DNA of 64,000 nt from CAWAMR01 sp963783095. GTDB lineage: Bacteria; Planctomycetota; Planctomycetia; Gemmatales; Gemmataceae. Position numbers and translations under genes: made by a program. The notes beneath the pieces were generated by a model, which did not search any database, had not been told where the DNA came from, and saw only the letters and a list, made by a program, of their open reading frames with translations. The stretch is taken from NCBI GenBank assembly GCA_963783095.1, contig CAWAMR010000002.1, positions 248,001 to 312,000 of the forward strand, given 5' to 3'. Positions within the stretch are counted from its first letter, which is position 1. Each line of letters starts with the position of its first letter. Shown one piece after another: positions 1 through 10,474 of the stretch.

Positions 1-177
1 GTCGGCCGCGAGATTTCGCCGCTTCCTTGATCGTTAAGGGCTTCCCATTGTACGAAAAATATTCCACGCAGTTTCGGCATAGGTAAAGCTATTTCGCCTC
101 GCCGGATTCCTACGATTGGTTGGCAGCCATGACGGTTGCCTTCAATCATGGAACCGAACACGCGAGGCTTGATACCC

Positions 178-933
178 ATGCTGCGACGACACGAAATCAG
201 TGATGAGCAATGGAACATTATCAAGGACCACTTGCCGGGCAAGGAAGGCGATCCCGGTGCGACCGCTAAGGATAATCGCCTGTTCATCAACGCCATCTTT
301 TGGATCGCCAAGACCGGCGCTCCTTGGCGTGATTTGCCGGAACGGTTCGGCCCGTGGAACAGCATGTTTCAGAGATTCAATCGCTGGTGCAAGAATGGCG
401 TGTTCCCCAAAATCATGGATCTGTTGAAAGATCCCGACGTCGAAGTTTTGATGGTGGATTCCACGGTAATTCGTGCCCATCAGCATTCCGCAGGTGCCAA
501 GGGCAGCAACGCCGAGGCCGAGTGCCTGGGACGCTCGCGCGGCGGATTCAGCACGAAGATTCACGTTTCGTGCAATGGTGTCGGCGAGCCTGTGAAGATT
601 CTTCTGACGCCGGGCCAAAATCATGATGTCAAACAAGGACCGGCTCTGCTGGAAGGCAGCGATCCACAGAAAGTTCTCGCCGACAAGGGCTATGACAGCG
701 ACGAGTTCGTGGCGACGATCGAAGCGAAGGGCGCGGAAGCAGTCATTCCGCCGCGCAGCAATCGCGTCGAACCACGCGAATACGACACAGAGACCTATAA
801 GCAACGCAACATCGTGGAGCGGATGATCAATATCATGAAACAGTCCCGCCGAGTGGCAACGCGCTACGAGAAAACGGCACGAAATTTTCTGGGATTCGTG
901 GCTTTCACCGCGCTCGTGACGCTGTTAACCTAA
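178..933 (+). CDS. IS5-family transposase
   Basis: This is a DDE transposase of the IS5 type, which would cut and insert its own element. The N-terminus (RRHEISDEQWNIIKDHLPG) and the block around APWRDLPERFGPW are typical of the family. DDE-type acidic residues are visible in MVDSTVIRAHQH, in VLADKGYDSDEF, and in the C-terminal block RNIVERMINIMKQ. The ATG at 178 places the family N-terminus first. An ATG at 148 and a TTG at 136 lie in frame upstream, but none has a clear ribosome-binding site. At about 251 residues it looks complete in one frame, although relatives often need a programmed frameshift. I could not identify terminal inverted repeats in 1-135 or 934-1100, so the element ends are undefined. 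Confidence 0.88.
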   Translation: MLRRHEISDEQWNIIKDHLPGKEGDPGATAKDNRLFINAIFWIAKTGAPWRDLPERFGPWNSMFQRFNRWCKNGVFPKIMDLLKDPDVEVLMVDSTVIRAHQHSAGAKGSNAEAECLGRSRGGFSTKIHVSCNGVGEPVKILLTPGQNHDVKQGPALLEGSDPQKVLADKGYDSDEFVATIEAKGAEAVIPPRSNRVEPREYDTETYKQRNIVERMINIMKQSRRVATRYEKTARNFLGFVAFTALVTLLT

Positions 934-1102
934 ACCCAGCCTCTCCAGTTTCACGGCTGGAATGTCAACACTACCTAGCTGAAAGCGCATTGAACGGCGG
1001 TTCCCAAAAAGAGAATGCAGCCCAAGGGGAATGAAGGCAGTAGATAGGGTCAAATACCATGCGTCAAAGCCATGCGCCGGGATGTAGCTATCTTGAACAA
1101 CA

Positions 1103-1140
1103 AAAAAAGGTCAGTTGCACTTGGATGCAACTGACCTTTT
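1103..1140 (-). terminator. Rho-independent terminator of the A2M gene
   Basis: A perfect hairpin (arms AAAAGGTCAGTTGCA and its complement, six-base loop) is followed on the minus strand by a run of T. It lies 25 bases beyond the stop codon of the alpha-2-macroglobulin gene and points the right way to end its transcript. Confidence 0.85.
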
Positions 1141-1165
1141 GGCGAACTCATTCTCGCGGTGCTCT

Positions 1166-4100
1166 CTACTTCTCTTCAGACGCAGCAATCTCGATCTTCA
1201 GAGGCTCAAGCCAGTGCTTGTGATCGGCGTTGTAGTACAGGTAGCCCCGGCTCGCCGGTCCTCGGTATTCACCCGGCATCTCGCAAATCAAGTCGAGCGT
1301 CAGGTTGATCTGTTCCTTTTTCTTCATTGCTCGCCAATAGATCACCAATTCCCGGCCCTTGATCTCGAAGTAACCGATCTTGCCGCTCTCAGTCAATTCC
1401 TTCAACTGCTTCATGTCGGTGGGAATCTTCATGCCGCCGGGGATGCCGACGATCGCCACCGCCATGCCGTGATCCTGATCCAGCTTGTTTCGCAATGAAA
1501 CTTTGAGCGGCACCGTTTCACCTTCCACCGCCTTGGCTCGTTCCAGCTTCGTCGTCAGTTCCAGCGAGCACTGCACAGCGCTCACAGGGGTCGAAGTGCT
1601 GCACGACCATTGCAATGCGAATGGATACTGCTGTTTGCTCGTAATCTCGACGCGAACCTCGTTGGCACCGGGTTGGAATACCTTCTCGGCGTTCGGAACT
1701 TCAAGGGTAATCACTTCCGTATCCTTGGCGGTGAATTCCTTCGAGAACTTCTTGTCGCCGACGATTAGCGTGAATTTTCCACCTTCAGGCATGCTCTTCT
1801 TGCTGTTCGCTTCGGAAATCAGAGCCTTCAGCGCCAAGATGGTCGATTGAGTCGAGCCGAACTGCGCCGCCGCCATCCCGTTGCTGGCAAAGCCATTTCG
1901 TGGCCTTGGCCAAAGGCTGACCGAACAGCGGCTTGTCGTTGGCCCGAATCCAACCGAGAACTACCAGGGCTGTCGTTTCGATCTGGAGATCCCGGCCGCC
2001 GGATCGGGTGATACTGGTGCTTGCACCGTCAACGAAACCGCCCTTTTGATGCTCCTTGGCGATGTACTTCAGAATCTCGACGGCCATCAGTCGGTTGTTG
2101 CCTGCCGGGCGATTCAACAAGCTGTTGGCGACCAGGGCGAGGAAATACGTATCCCCCTTCTTGTCATCGATCATCTGCTTCGATTGCATCTTCAGCGCGG
2201 TCAGTTCCTTCGAGAGATCCATTTCTTCCTTGTCGTCCGGATCGCTGGCAGTCAGCGCCCACACGATGTAGGCGTTGGTGATGTTCTCGGGAGCCCGACC
2301 GAAACTGTCAATCGCTGCCCCATTCCGCACGAAACCGCCCTTGCCATCGCGCCGACTCAGCAGGTATTTCTGCGTTCGCTGAATCATCTGCGGATCGACC
2401 TTGTTGTAGACCTTCGCCAGATCCTTGAATTGAAGCAGCCCGTAAGCCGTCAAGGCCTCGTGCTGTTGATCCTGTCTGCCGAACCACTCAAAACCTTGAC
2501 GGGTCTTGTTGGGGCTATCGGGACACTCGAACGACACCAATTTCCCGTAGCCGCGCTCGAGCATTTCCTTGGCGCGCTGCGCGACTTCCGGCTTGGCCTG
2601 ATCGCTGGTCTTGAGGTAGTCGAGGATCAGCAGGTTCGGATAGTTGCTGGTGGAGGTTTGCTCGAAGCAGCCGCCCGGCTCCCGCAACAGTCCTTCCAAA
2701 CCGCTAATCATGTCCGACAGCGTCGTCGGGTAAACATTCAGCGATACTTTCAGCGTGCCGGCTACGAAATCCTTCGGCAACATCAAAGTACCAGGAGCAC
2801 TCTTGCCGCCTTCAAGCAGGTCGCTGAAGGAGCCGGTCATGGGGAAGCCGTCGGCGACAACTCGGAAGCGCCGTTCGATCTCATCGTGAGCTGCCATGGG
2901 ATCGCTTGTGCCGAAGACTCGCAACATCACTTCGCCGGTCTTTTCCGCACGGAATGCCATAATCCTTCTGCCACCCTTCATCGGCGGCAGGTCGATCGAA
3001 TCCCGCATGTTGCCGTTCTTCAACAGACTTTCATCGACCGCTTTCAACCCCGTCGGCGTGACGGCCAGGGTAATGACGCGCCGTTCGTCCGAATCGTTGA
3101 AGGCACTAATGGGCATGTCAATGCGATCGGATGCCGTCACTTCGATCGGCGTCTTTGGATTGACGCTAAACGGCTTGCGGGCTTCGATCGTCGTGGTCAT
3201 GGCACCGATTCGGCCATCCACGGTGTGACCTGCCACCAATACCTGGTAGCGAGCGATGTCGTCGGAAAGGTCGAAATGAATATCTGCCTGTCCGGTGTCC
3301 GGCAATACCAGCGCCGGATGCCAGTAAACGGTTTCGGTGAAGTCGTTGCGGATGTTTCCCTTATCCGGATCGGTGCGATGAGCAAACTGTCGAACATAGA
3401 AAGGAGCAACCCATAACTCTTCCCTGAGGTCTTTTGCCAATTCTTGAAGTGGTTCCAACTTGCCTTGGGGGCCCGCACGTCCACCGAACCTTCCCGCTCC
3501 TTTAGCGAGGTCCAAACGTGCTCGATATTGAAGCTGGTTCATTTGGCCAACTTTATCCTTCATCATCCCGCGCTTCCCGGCAGCCTCCCCTGTTGCTTTC
3601 TTCAATTGTTTCATTTTCTGTTCGTTCATCACGCCGTCACGAAGTGCGCGCTTCATATCGCGCTCCAGTCCCTCTGCTTCACGGCGGGCATCACCGGCAT
3701 TGGCTTTTTCCCCGTGCGCAAATCGCTCACCCTTGTCAAAGTCAGCACGTGGCTGGAAACCTCCTAGGGCCATAGGGGGATTGATCGTTGGCCGTGGCGC
3801 ACCGCCACCCCCCATCATACCTCCAGGCATCATTGCCATTTTCGGATTACCTTGCATCGGCATAGCGGCCATTGCCGGGGCATTTGGAGCAGCAAACCTG
3901 CCCTCTGCCGCCGGCATTTCATCTTGGCGATCATCCGTTGCCGCCTGCGGCATCATTTGCTGCATGAATTCCGGAGGAAGATCGAATCGGCCGGCCGACG
4001 CCAGGTGTCGTTGGCCGGCGTTGCCATTCATAAGCACCACAACGAGAACTGCACATGCACCCAGTCCGAACACGCCGCCTGCCGTGGCATAGTAAGGTGT

Positions 4101-7100
4101 TGCCTCCCGGCCCCTTCGGCGAACACCCATCACTGCACAGGCACCGGCGATCACGATCAGGGTGAAGCAGACCACAGGCAGCGCCCAGGTCAGCGAGCGT
4201 TTTTGCTTGAGTTTGAGATCTTCCAGATCCAGACCGACGGCGCGATAGGCACGGTCTGCCTGGTTCTGCTCGGCTTCCAGGGATTTTTTCTTCTCAACGA
4301 TCGATGCGACTTCCTGCTTTAGATCGGCATCTGCTTTCTCGGCATCGACGAGACGGGCAGAGGCGAGTTCCTCCTTGCTTTGGTACTCGGCCTTGACGCG
4401 ATCTTGTTCCTGTTTCAAGGTCTCGATGGGCGGCTGGGTCTTCTGGCCGTTGGCGACCATGAGACGGTCAACTGCTTCCTTGTCTTTCTGATTCGGCAGG
4501 TTAGGATGCTGCTCGGCAAAGCGACGCCAGCCTTGCGTTCCCAAAAGCCGATCGAGTGCCTCGCCCGCCTTCTTGACTTGCTTGGGATCATCGGTCAACA
4601 GGAAGTCCGCATGTTCCAGATCTTCCGGCTTATTCACTTCACTGGCGAGCAAGAAGTGCGTGGGCAAGAGGCGGGCATTCTTCTCATCGGCCATTGTGAT
4701 GACACTTTGATTCACCACGGCAACCATCACGATGGCCGGAACGGCCTTTTCCTGTTCGTTGAGTGCGTTGATCTTAAGACCGACGCTGGAACCTGGGAAA
4801 TAGCGAGCCTTGTCGGGAGTGACGTTCAGCAACAATTGCTCACCGGGTTTCCGGTAAACGAGTCGTTCGGCAACAGGGGTAAGATCGGCTCGACCTTCGC
4901 CCTCGGCCTTTTCCTCGAAAACGGTAACGCGGGTGACGCCGCCGAGCGTGGAAGCCGGAGCGAATTGCACTTCAACCGGCTTGCCGGCCTCAACGGTTGT
5001 CCGCTGATGAGCGAGCAGCCTGCCGCGAGCGTAAGCCCCGATGAGAATCGTCTTGGATCCCTTTGCGGTTGCAACGCGAAACCGCATCGGTTCATCGTGC
5101 CTGCTCACCGGATCGAGAGCAGTCAACACCACGCCATCCGCCTTGACCTTGGGCAGTTCGAACCCGGTGGTTGCCGTGGGGGTGCAAAGCACGCCGCACC
5201 CGACCAGATTGGCGAGGCCAATGGCGCTGGCCACCGTTTGAGGAAGAATTGGCAACGTGATGCTGGGGGCAAGAATACTGCTTGGCTTTCGCAGTTTAAC
5301 GAAATATTTCTTTCCCGGTTTCGGAGTGAAACTAAACATCCCTTGACCGCGATTCATGCCGGGCAGGTTAGCATCAGTGACGGTGGTGACCTCAGCGATC
5401 GACTCAAAGCCGTCGGTCAAGATGCCCTGAATGTCGGCAGGTTTTCCTTTGGGCGTCGTGGCCTGGAAGTAAACTCGGCTTGGCACACCTTCGACCAGAT
5501 CGCCGCCTTCCGGGTAGAAGTCCATTTTCAGCTCTCGCCCAATGAGCGGGATTGAGCGGACGATCGTTTCGGTCTCCGCATTTTGGGAAAAAGTCAGCGT
5601 CAGGCGGCCTTCGCCCCTGGTGACCTTCTGCGGAATCTGGAACTTGAGTCGAACTACCCCCTGATCGTCGGTCTTGGTCGGAGGGATGGGGATATTCTGC
5701 CCGTCCACGGATGCTGAAACGTAAACAACAGCACCCTTCAGCTTCCCTTGCGGGCGTGAGGCTTCGGCACGCACCGTCACCATATCGCCGGCACCATAAG
5801 TCTTACCGTCAAATTCGAGCTTTTTCTCGAAAATCTCCGGCTTGTATTCGTTGAGCATCACCTTGCGAGTCGCCAGATCCACGTCTTTGTCAATCTGCCG
5901 TTGCTGTGCCACATCGAAGACTTGAACGGTTTCCGTCACCGTCAGGGTGTATTCGCCTCCAGGGAAATTGTTCGGTTCCACCGGAAATACAAACTCTCCA
6001 CAGCCGATCCCACGAATGGGTTTCTTGTCCGGTCCGAGGATCCGAACTTCCGGCTGCTGCAGGTTCTTCGTCAACTGCGCGACACCGGATACGAGTGGAA
6101 TCTTCTCACTGCTCGGTTTGGTGAGAGTAAACTTCAGCCTCATATTCTGTTCGGGAGGCAAGAAGTTGGCGCGGTCGAGCGTGAGCGAGCGGAAGAAGAG
6201 CGTGTCACCCGGTTTGTACATCGGCTTGTCGGTGACTAACTGAGTGGCAAAGATCGGGCGTGCGAGTTGAATCTTTTCGCACAGTTTGCTGCGCGTATTG
6301 GTCTCATCGTAGGCAGCGACATCGAGGAAGAGATCGGTTTCCGGCTTGACCTTCTCCCAGAACGACACCGGCAGACTCAGTTTCGGCGGCTCCTGAAAAG
6401 CGTCTTTGGTTTCGGCCTTCTTTTCTTCCTTGAACAAGACCGTTCCCGCCTGATCGCGGACGATCATTTCAATTCTTTGAGGAGTGGCCCGGACACCATC
6501 GCGACGGATCGCCCGAACTTCCCATTCGTTGGGAGCACCGGGTTGCGGACGTTCCGGTCCGGTGAGACGAATGTAAAACTGCTTGTCCTCTACCGCTTTG
6601 CGGGCTTTGGCCAGCGCTGCATCAAACTTTTTGAGAAGCTCCACGTGAGCCTCGCGGGCTTCCTTCATTTCCTGGCCTACACTCTCATTTCGAGCATTGA
6701 CCTCGGCAACGTAAGTTTTCTGGGTGTTCTGGGCAGACTCGAAGGCCGCCTGTTTCTCGGCCAGTATCTGTTCGAGTTCACGTTGCGAAAGCACGTTTTG
6801 AAGGACGGGAACACCGAAGCCCAGGGCCACTATGAGCAAGGAGGCTGCGATGGCCCAGCCAAACCTGAAGGAGCGTTTCGGCACCGCAGCGCCATTCTTG
6901 CTCGGGGCGACGGAGAGCGACCGGGGCGTTGCCGGTTGAGATTTCGCGGCCGGCTGCGAATTGACAGTTTCATTGGGCGGCAAGAATTGCATCGCAGGAA
7001 ATTCGGACTTGGCGACAGCGCTCAACCGAAGTTTCCACTCTTCGCCCTGTTGGCGAAGGTTTTCGCCTTCAGGTGAATTGAGGTAGGCTTCGAGTTCCTG

Positions 7101-7172
7101 TGCCTCGGAAGGCTCCAATAGACCATATAGATGATCGAGCATCATGACCTGAAATCGTTCGCGCTCTGACAT
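1166..7172 (-). CDS. Alpha-2-macroglobulin family protein with anti-sigma-like N-terminus (frameshifted near the 3' end)
   Basis: This is a very large (about 2000 codons) envelope-anchored alpha-2-macroglobulin-like protein, predicted to trap proteases through a thioester. The first 100 residues resemble anti-sigma or FecR-type regulators (LDHLYGLLEPSEAQELEAYL) and are followed by a membrane segment (GWAIAASLLIVALGFGVPVL). Macroglobulin-type beta domains follow, then two further hydrophobic segments mid-protein, a Met/Gly/Pro-rich linker, and the thioester motif GGCFEQTSTSNYPN. The upstream gene is an ECF sigma factor, so this may be its membrane partner. The RBS GGGAGGAG precedes two close ATGs (7178 and 7172), and 7172 has the better spacing. 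One extra base at about 1864-1874 separates the last 230 residues (frame ending at the TAG at 1166) from the rest. Homologous sequence continues across the join, so I treat this as one gene with an indel. Confidence 0.85.
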
Positions 7173-7245
7173 ATGCATAGCTCCTCCCTTCGCAGGCGTG
7201 AGGGAACGGGATTTATCGTTCGGAATCAATAGATAAATAGTTAGA

Positions 7246-7798
7246 TTAGTTCAACACCTTGCGCAGCTTTTGGAGAGCAGCACGCATCTGGGTTTTGACC
7301 GTGCCGACCGGGGCGTTGCGGATTTCGGCAATCTGCTCGTAGGTCAAGCCGCCGTTTTGACGCAGCAGGAAAACTTCCTTTTCTTCCAGGCGCAAATCGA
7401 GAATGGCTTTGCGGAGCCGTTCCAACGACTCCTGATCTTCGAGAAGCTGACCGGGGAGGTTTCTCGTCCGACTAGCATGGCTTCTTCTCCCAGGAACGGT
7501 TTGGAGCGACGATTCCAGGCGGAACGTTGCATATCCTTTGCGGCATTCAAACCGACGCGAAAAATCCAGCGCGAAGATTGTGAATTTCGGGAAAGTTCTC
7601 CCGCGCTCGCCAACATTTCAAAAAGGCCTCTTGAGCGGCGTCCTGGGCATCATCGCGATTGCCGAGCAAGAACATCAGGGTACTGATGAGTTCATCGCGA
7701 ATTTCATTGAACGACCGAATCAATACCTCATCCGTTAGAGACGATCCTTCCGTCCCCGCAATCGGACACACCGTCGGAGTCGCACCGAGAGTACTCAT
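7246..7798 (-). CDS. ECF-type RNA polymerase sigma factor (two apparent frameshifts)
   Basis: This is an extracytoplasmic-function sigma-70 factor of about 184 residues. Region 2 is visible as LISTLMFLLGNRDDAQDAAQEAFLK. Region 4 is visible as LRLEEKEVFLLRQNGGLTYEQIAE followed by APVGTVKTQMRAALQKLR. The three parts lie in three frames, with one base apparently missing near 7570 and another near 7455. The order and spacing of the motifs are those of an intact gene. It is followed after a short gap by the macroglobulin gene, whose N-terminus looks like an anti-sigma domain, so the pair probably forms a sigma/anti-sigma unit in one operon. The start is the ATG at 7798. Confidence 0.85.
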
Positions 7799-8000
7799 GG
7801 TTCCTATCCATTATGACGGGACAACTCGCCGATCGGATTTCCCCGATACGAAAATATTTACCGCTGGTTTGCGGAATGAAATGAAGGGGACCGATTGAGG
7901 CATCCTACTGCGAAATAGCGGGAAGAGGCAAGAAGAAATGTGTAACGGATCGCCTGTTCCCACTCTTGTCCCTTGTTCGGCGAAGAGAGTCTTGTTCCTA

Positions 8001-8061
8001 ATCCTAATCATAATCGTAATCATAATCGAATTTGAATTCGATTATGATTACGATTACGATT
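8001..8061. repeat. Large AT-rich palindrome built from a hexamer
   Basis: Arms 8011-8032 and 8035-8056 are perfectly complementary (22 bp) around a 2-base centre. Each arm is made of degenerate tandem hexamers of the form AATCNT. It lies between the 3' end of hisS and the start of the ECF sigma gene, both on the minus strand. It could be a terminator, a cruciform or a binding site. The rest of 7799-8096 shows no gene. Confidence 0.8.
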
Positions 8062-8096
8062 GGTTTCCGATGCGCAACGGCCACTATCGATATGCG

Positions 8097-9441
8097 TCAA
8101 CCAAGCGGGGCCGCTCCAAGAACTCGCCTAACCGTTTCGACTAATTGAGCTTCCGGTGTCGCCTCTTCCTCTGCGCTTTGCGAGGTCTTTTACTTTCCAC
8201 ACTCCGCTCTCGAATTCATCCGGCCCCGCGATCAACGCGATCTTGAACCCGCGTTTCTCCGCATACTGGAATTGCGCTCCGAGTCTCTTCGCATCGGGAT
8301 ATACTTCCGTGCCGATTCCCGCAGCGCGAAGAACGCGAGCCACACGTTGATAATCCCCATAGCGATCCGCAGCGAACTGAGTAATCAGCACTGGGGCAGG
8401 CGTCGAAACCTTCGGCAACAGTTTCAGTTCTTCCATCGCCGCAATCAGGCGATCCAGACCCAAAGACGCCCCGACTCCCGGTAAAGCCTGCTTGGTATAA
8501 CGCCCTGTCAGATTGTCGTAACGACCCCCCGAACAGACGCTGCCAATGCCCGGCAGATCCTTCAGGAAGGTTTCGTATACCGTTCCAGTGTAGTAGTCCA
8601 GCCCCCGACATATCGACAGATCGACGTGCAGCCGATCTTCGGGAACCCCCGCTTTTTCCAGAACCTCGCACATCTGCTTCAGATTGGAAATCCCTTTCAG
8701 GGCCGATTCATTTCCAGCGAAGCGAGTCGTCAGTTGGGCGAGAATCTCGGCGTTGCTTCCCATCGTTTCGGCAAGCGAGATGACGCCGTCGGCTTGTTCC
8801 GCCGTTACGTTCGCTTCCTTCATCATCTCATCGCGAACGCCATCCCGACCAATCTTCAGCAATTTATCGAGAGAGCGCAGAAGCAGGACCGATTTGTCGT
8901 TTAATCCGAGCGATTCCAGCAGTCCGTTCAGCACGAGCCGATTGTTGACATGAATCTCGAAGCGCTCAAAGCCCAGGCCGGTCAACAGATCGTTAATGAC
9001 CAAGGCAATCTCGATGTCTGCGGCATTGGAGAGCGTACCGATTGTATCGAAATCGCACTGCATGAATTCGCGGTATCGTCCGGCTTGTGGACTCTCGCCG
9101 CGCCAAACGGTGCCAAGATGATATCGCTTAAACGGCATTCCGAGCGTGGAGAAATGCTGCGAGACAAATCGAGCCAGCGGAACCGTCAAATCGAAGCGAA
9201 GGGCAACGTCTCGTCCGCCATTATCTTCAAATCGATACAACTGCTTGCCGATTTCCGCGCCGGCCTCCAGTTTGGCAAGGAGGATGTCCGTCAGTTCGAT
9301 GGCGGGAGTATCGATGGGCGCAAAGCCGTAAGAGCGAAACACTCGACGGGCTGTTTCCTGGAGTTGCTCGCGCGGGATCATCAATTCAGGAGGATAATCG
9401 CGGAAACCCTTTAATGTCCGGGGTTCGATCAATTTGCTCAT
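8097..9441 (-). CDS. hisS: Histidine--tRNA ligase (one frameshift near the C-terminus)
   Basis: This cytosolic class II aminoacyl-tRNA synthetase charges tRNA-His. It starts at MSKLIEPRTLKGFRDYPPE. Motif 2 is visible as YHLGTVWRGESPQAGRYREF, the HisA motifs as CRGLDYYTGTVYE and GGRYDNL, and motif 3 as GVGASLGLDRLI. The anticodon-binding domain follows. In the first frame the protein runs to 8128 with an unnatural Arg/Gly-rich end. Removing one A from a short A run near 8186 gives a natural helical end (ATPEAQLVETVRRVLG) that stops at 8097. An assembly indel is the likely cause, because this is normally an essential gene. The N-terminal extension to 9576 lacks homology. Confidence 0.95.
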
Positions 9442-9526
9442 TATCGGAAGTCCCATCTGCATTGCAAAAGTCAAGACTTGAATATCCCTTGCATTGATGG
9501 TCGGTTCAATGCAACCGCTTTTTTCA

Positions 9527-10474
9527 TCAAATTTCTTGAAGAATGGAATGCAAATGCTCGCGGAGCGTCTTCTCAACTAACGGTTTCCCGCCGATGGAGT
9601 CATCGTAAAAGATGACGCGATAACTCCGAATGTCGAAAGGCAGTTCCCTGCCGCGTTGTGCAAGGAGAATCGTCGGCTTGTTGAGCGCGTGTGCGTAGCC
9701 AACCTCGTAATAGACATTCTGGTTCGGTGCCGTTATTTCGGCGATTACGACTTTCGCGTCTTCGATCTTCCTTTGAATATCCTGGAAGATGATTCCTGGT
9801 CGATTGACTTCATCAATGCGGACCACCTCGAAGCCGAGTTTTTTGGCTTCGTGACGGATCACGGTTCGATAAACGGTGTCGTAAGGCTCGCCGAACTGCA
9901 TGGCGACAAAAGCGGTCGGAGCTCGCCGTTGCACCTCAAAGTCTTGAAAAAGCACAGGCGACTTGGACATCGCATAGAGTCCGAGTTGATTTCCGGGCAG
10001 AGGATTGGGAAGCACATGCTCCAACACTGGAACGTCGTTGACGGTCAGAGAAATCCGCTGGCCACGCTGAATTAATTCGAGTTGGTAATCCGTGTTGTAG
10101 CGGAGATTTTGAATCGTACCGATCCCCTTTCGGTTTACCCAGCCGGATGCCGGTAAAAACTCCCAAATCGAGTATGCGAGATCGAATGCGCCCAAGCCGG
10201 CAACCAGGTAGCCGCCGGATTCCGAATGGTAACCCAACACAACTCCTGCCGATTCTGCTTTTGGCATCCCGTCCTGGCCCTCGAATCTGACCTTGGCCCG
10301 CACGAGGCCATCCCGGAACCGTTCATCGCAAACGGCAAAACCGTGGCCGCCCGGTGTTGAAGGACCACCGTAATGCGCGCTGCGATTTGCAATGTCCCAG
10401 TTCCCGACAAGCGCAGCCCAACGGGTCACTGGAGCCCATTTTTGCTCAGATTGGCTGCTCATTTGAGTACTCAC
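9527..10474 (-). CDS. Lectin-fold / TIR-like (nucleoside deoxyribosyltransferase-type) fusion protein
   Basis: The N-terminal 180 residues resemble a concanavalin A-like jelly-roll of the DUF1080/LamG kind (SGGYLVAGLGAFDLAYSIWE, NDVPVLEHVLPNPLPGNQLG). The C-terminal 130 residues carry a TIR-like or nucleotide-binding fold: AFVAMQFGEPYDTVYRTVI, RIDEVNRPG, then VVIAEITAPNQNVYYEVGYA with HALNKP. In related bacterial proteins this second domain occurs in nucleoside deoxyribosyltransferase-like and TIR-like signalling or defence effectors. A sugar or surface-ligand sensor joined to a nucleotide-metabolising domain is my inference. Its GTG start at 10474 overlaps the stop of the M50 protease gene (GTGA), so the two are translationally coupled. 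hisS follows 85 bases downstream. Confidence 0.75.
   Translation of the reverse strand: MSTQMSSQSEQKWAPVTRWAALVGNWDIANRSAHYGGPSTPGGHGFAVCDERFRDGLVRAKVRFEGQDGMPKAESAGVVLGYHSESGGYLVAGLGAFDLAYSIWEFLPASGWVNRKGIGTIQNLRYNTDYQLELIQRGQRISLTVNDVPVLEHVLPNPLPGNQLGLYAMSKSPVLFQDFEVQRRAPTAFVAMQFGEPYDTVYRTVIRHEAKKLGFEVVRIDEVNRPGIIFQDIQRKIEDAKVVIAEITAPNQNVYYEVGYAHALNKPTILLAQRGRELPFDIRSYRVIFYDDSIGGKPLVEKTLREHLHSILQEI

Noticed and set aside
1785..1876. Programmed frameshift in the macroglobulin gene
   Set aside because: There is no slippery heptamer or downstream structure, and the same type of break occurs in many unrelated genes, so an assembly indel is simpler.
1881..3416. 511-residue open frame on the plus strand
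   Set aside because: It is antisense to the macroglobulin gene, which has clear domains and a thioester motif. High GC makes long shadow frames common here.
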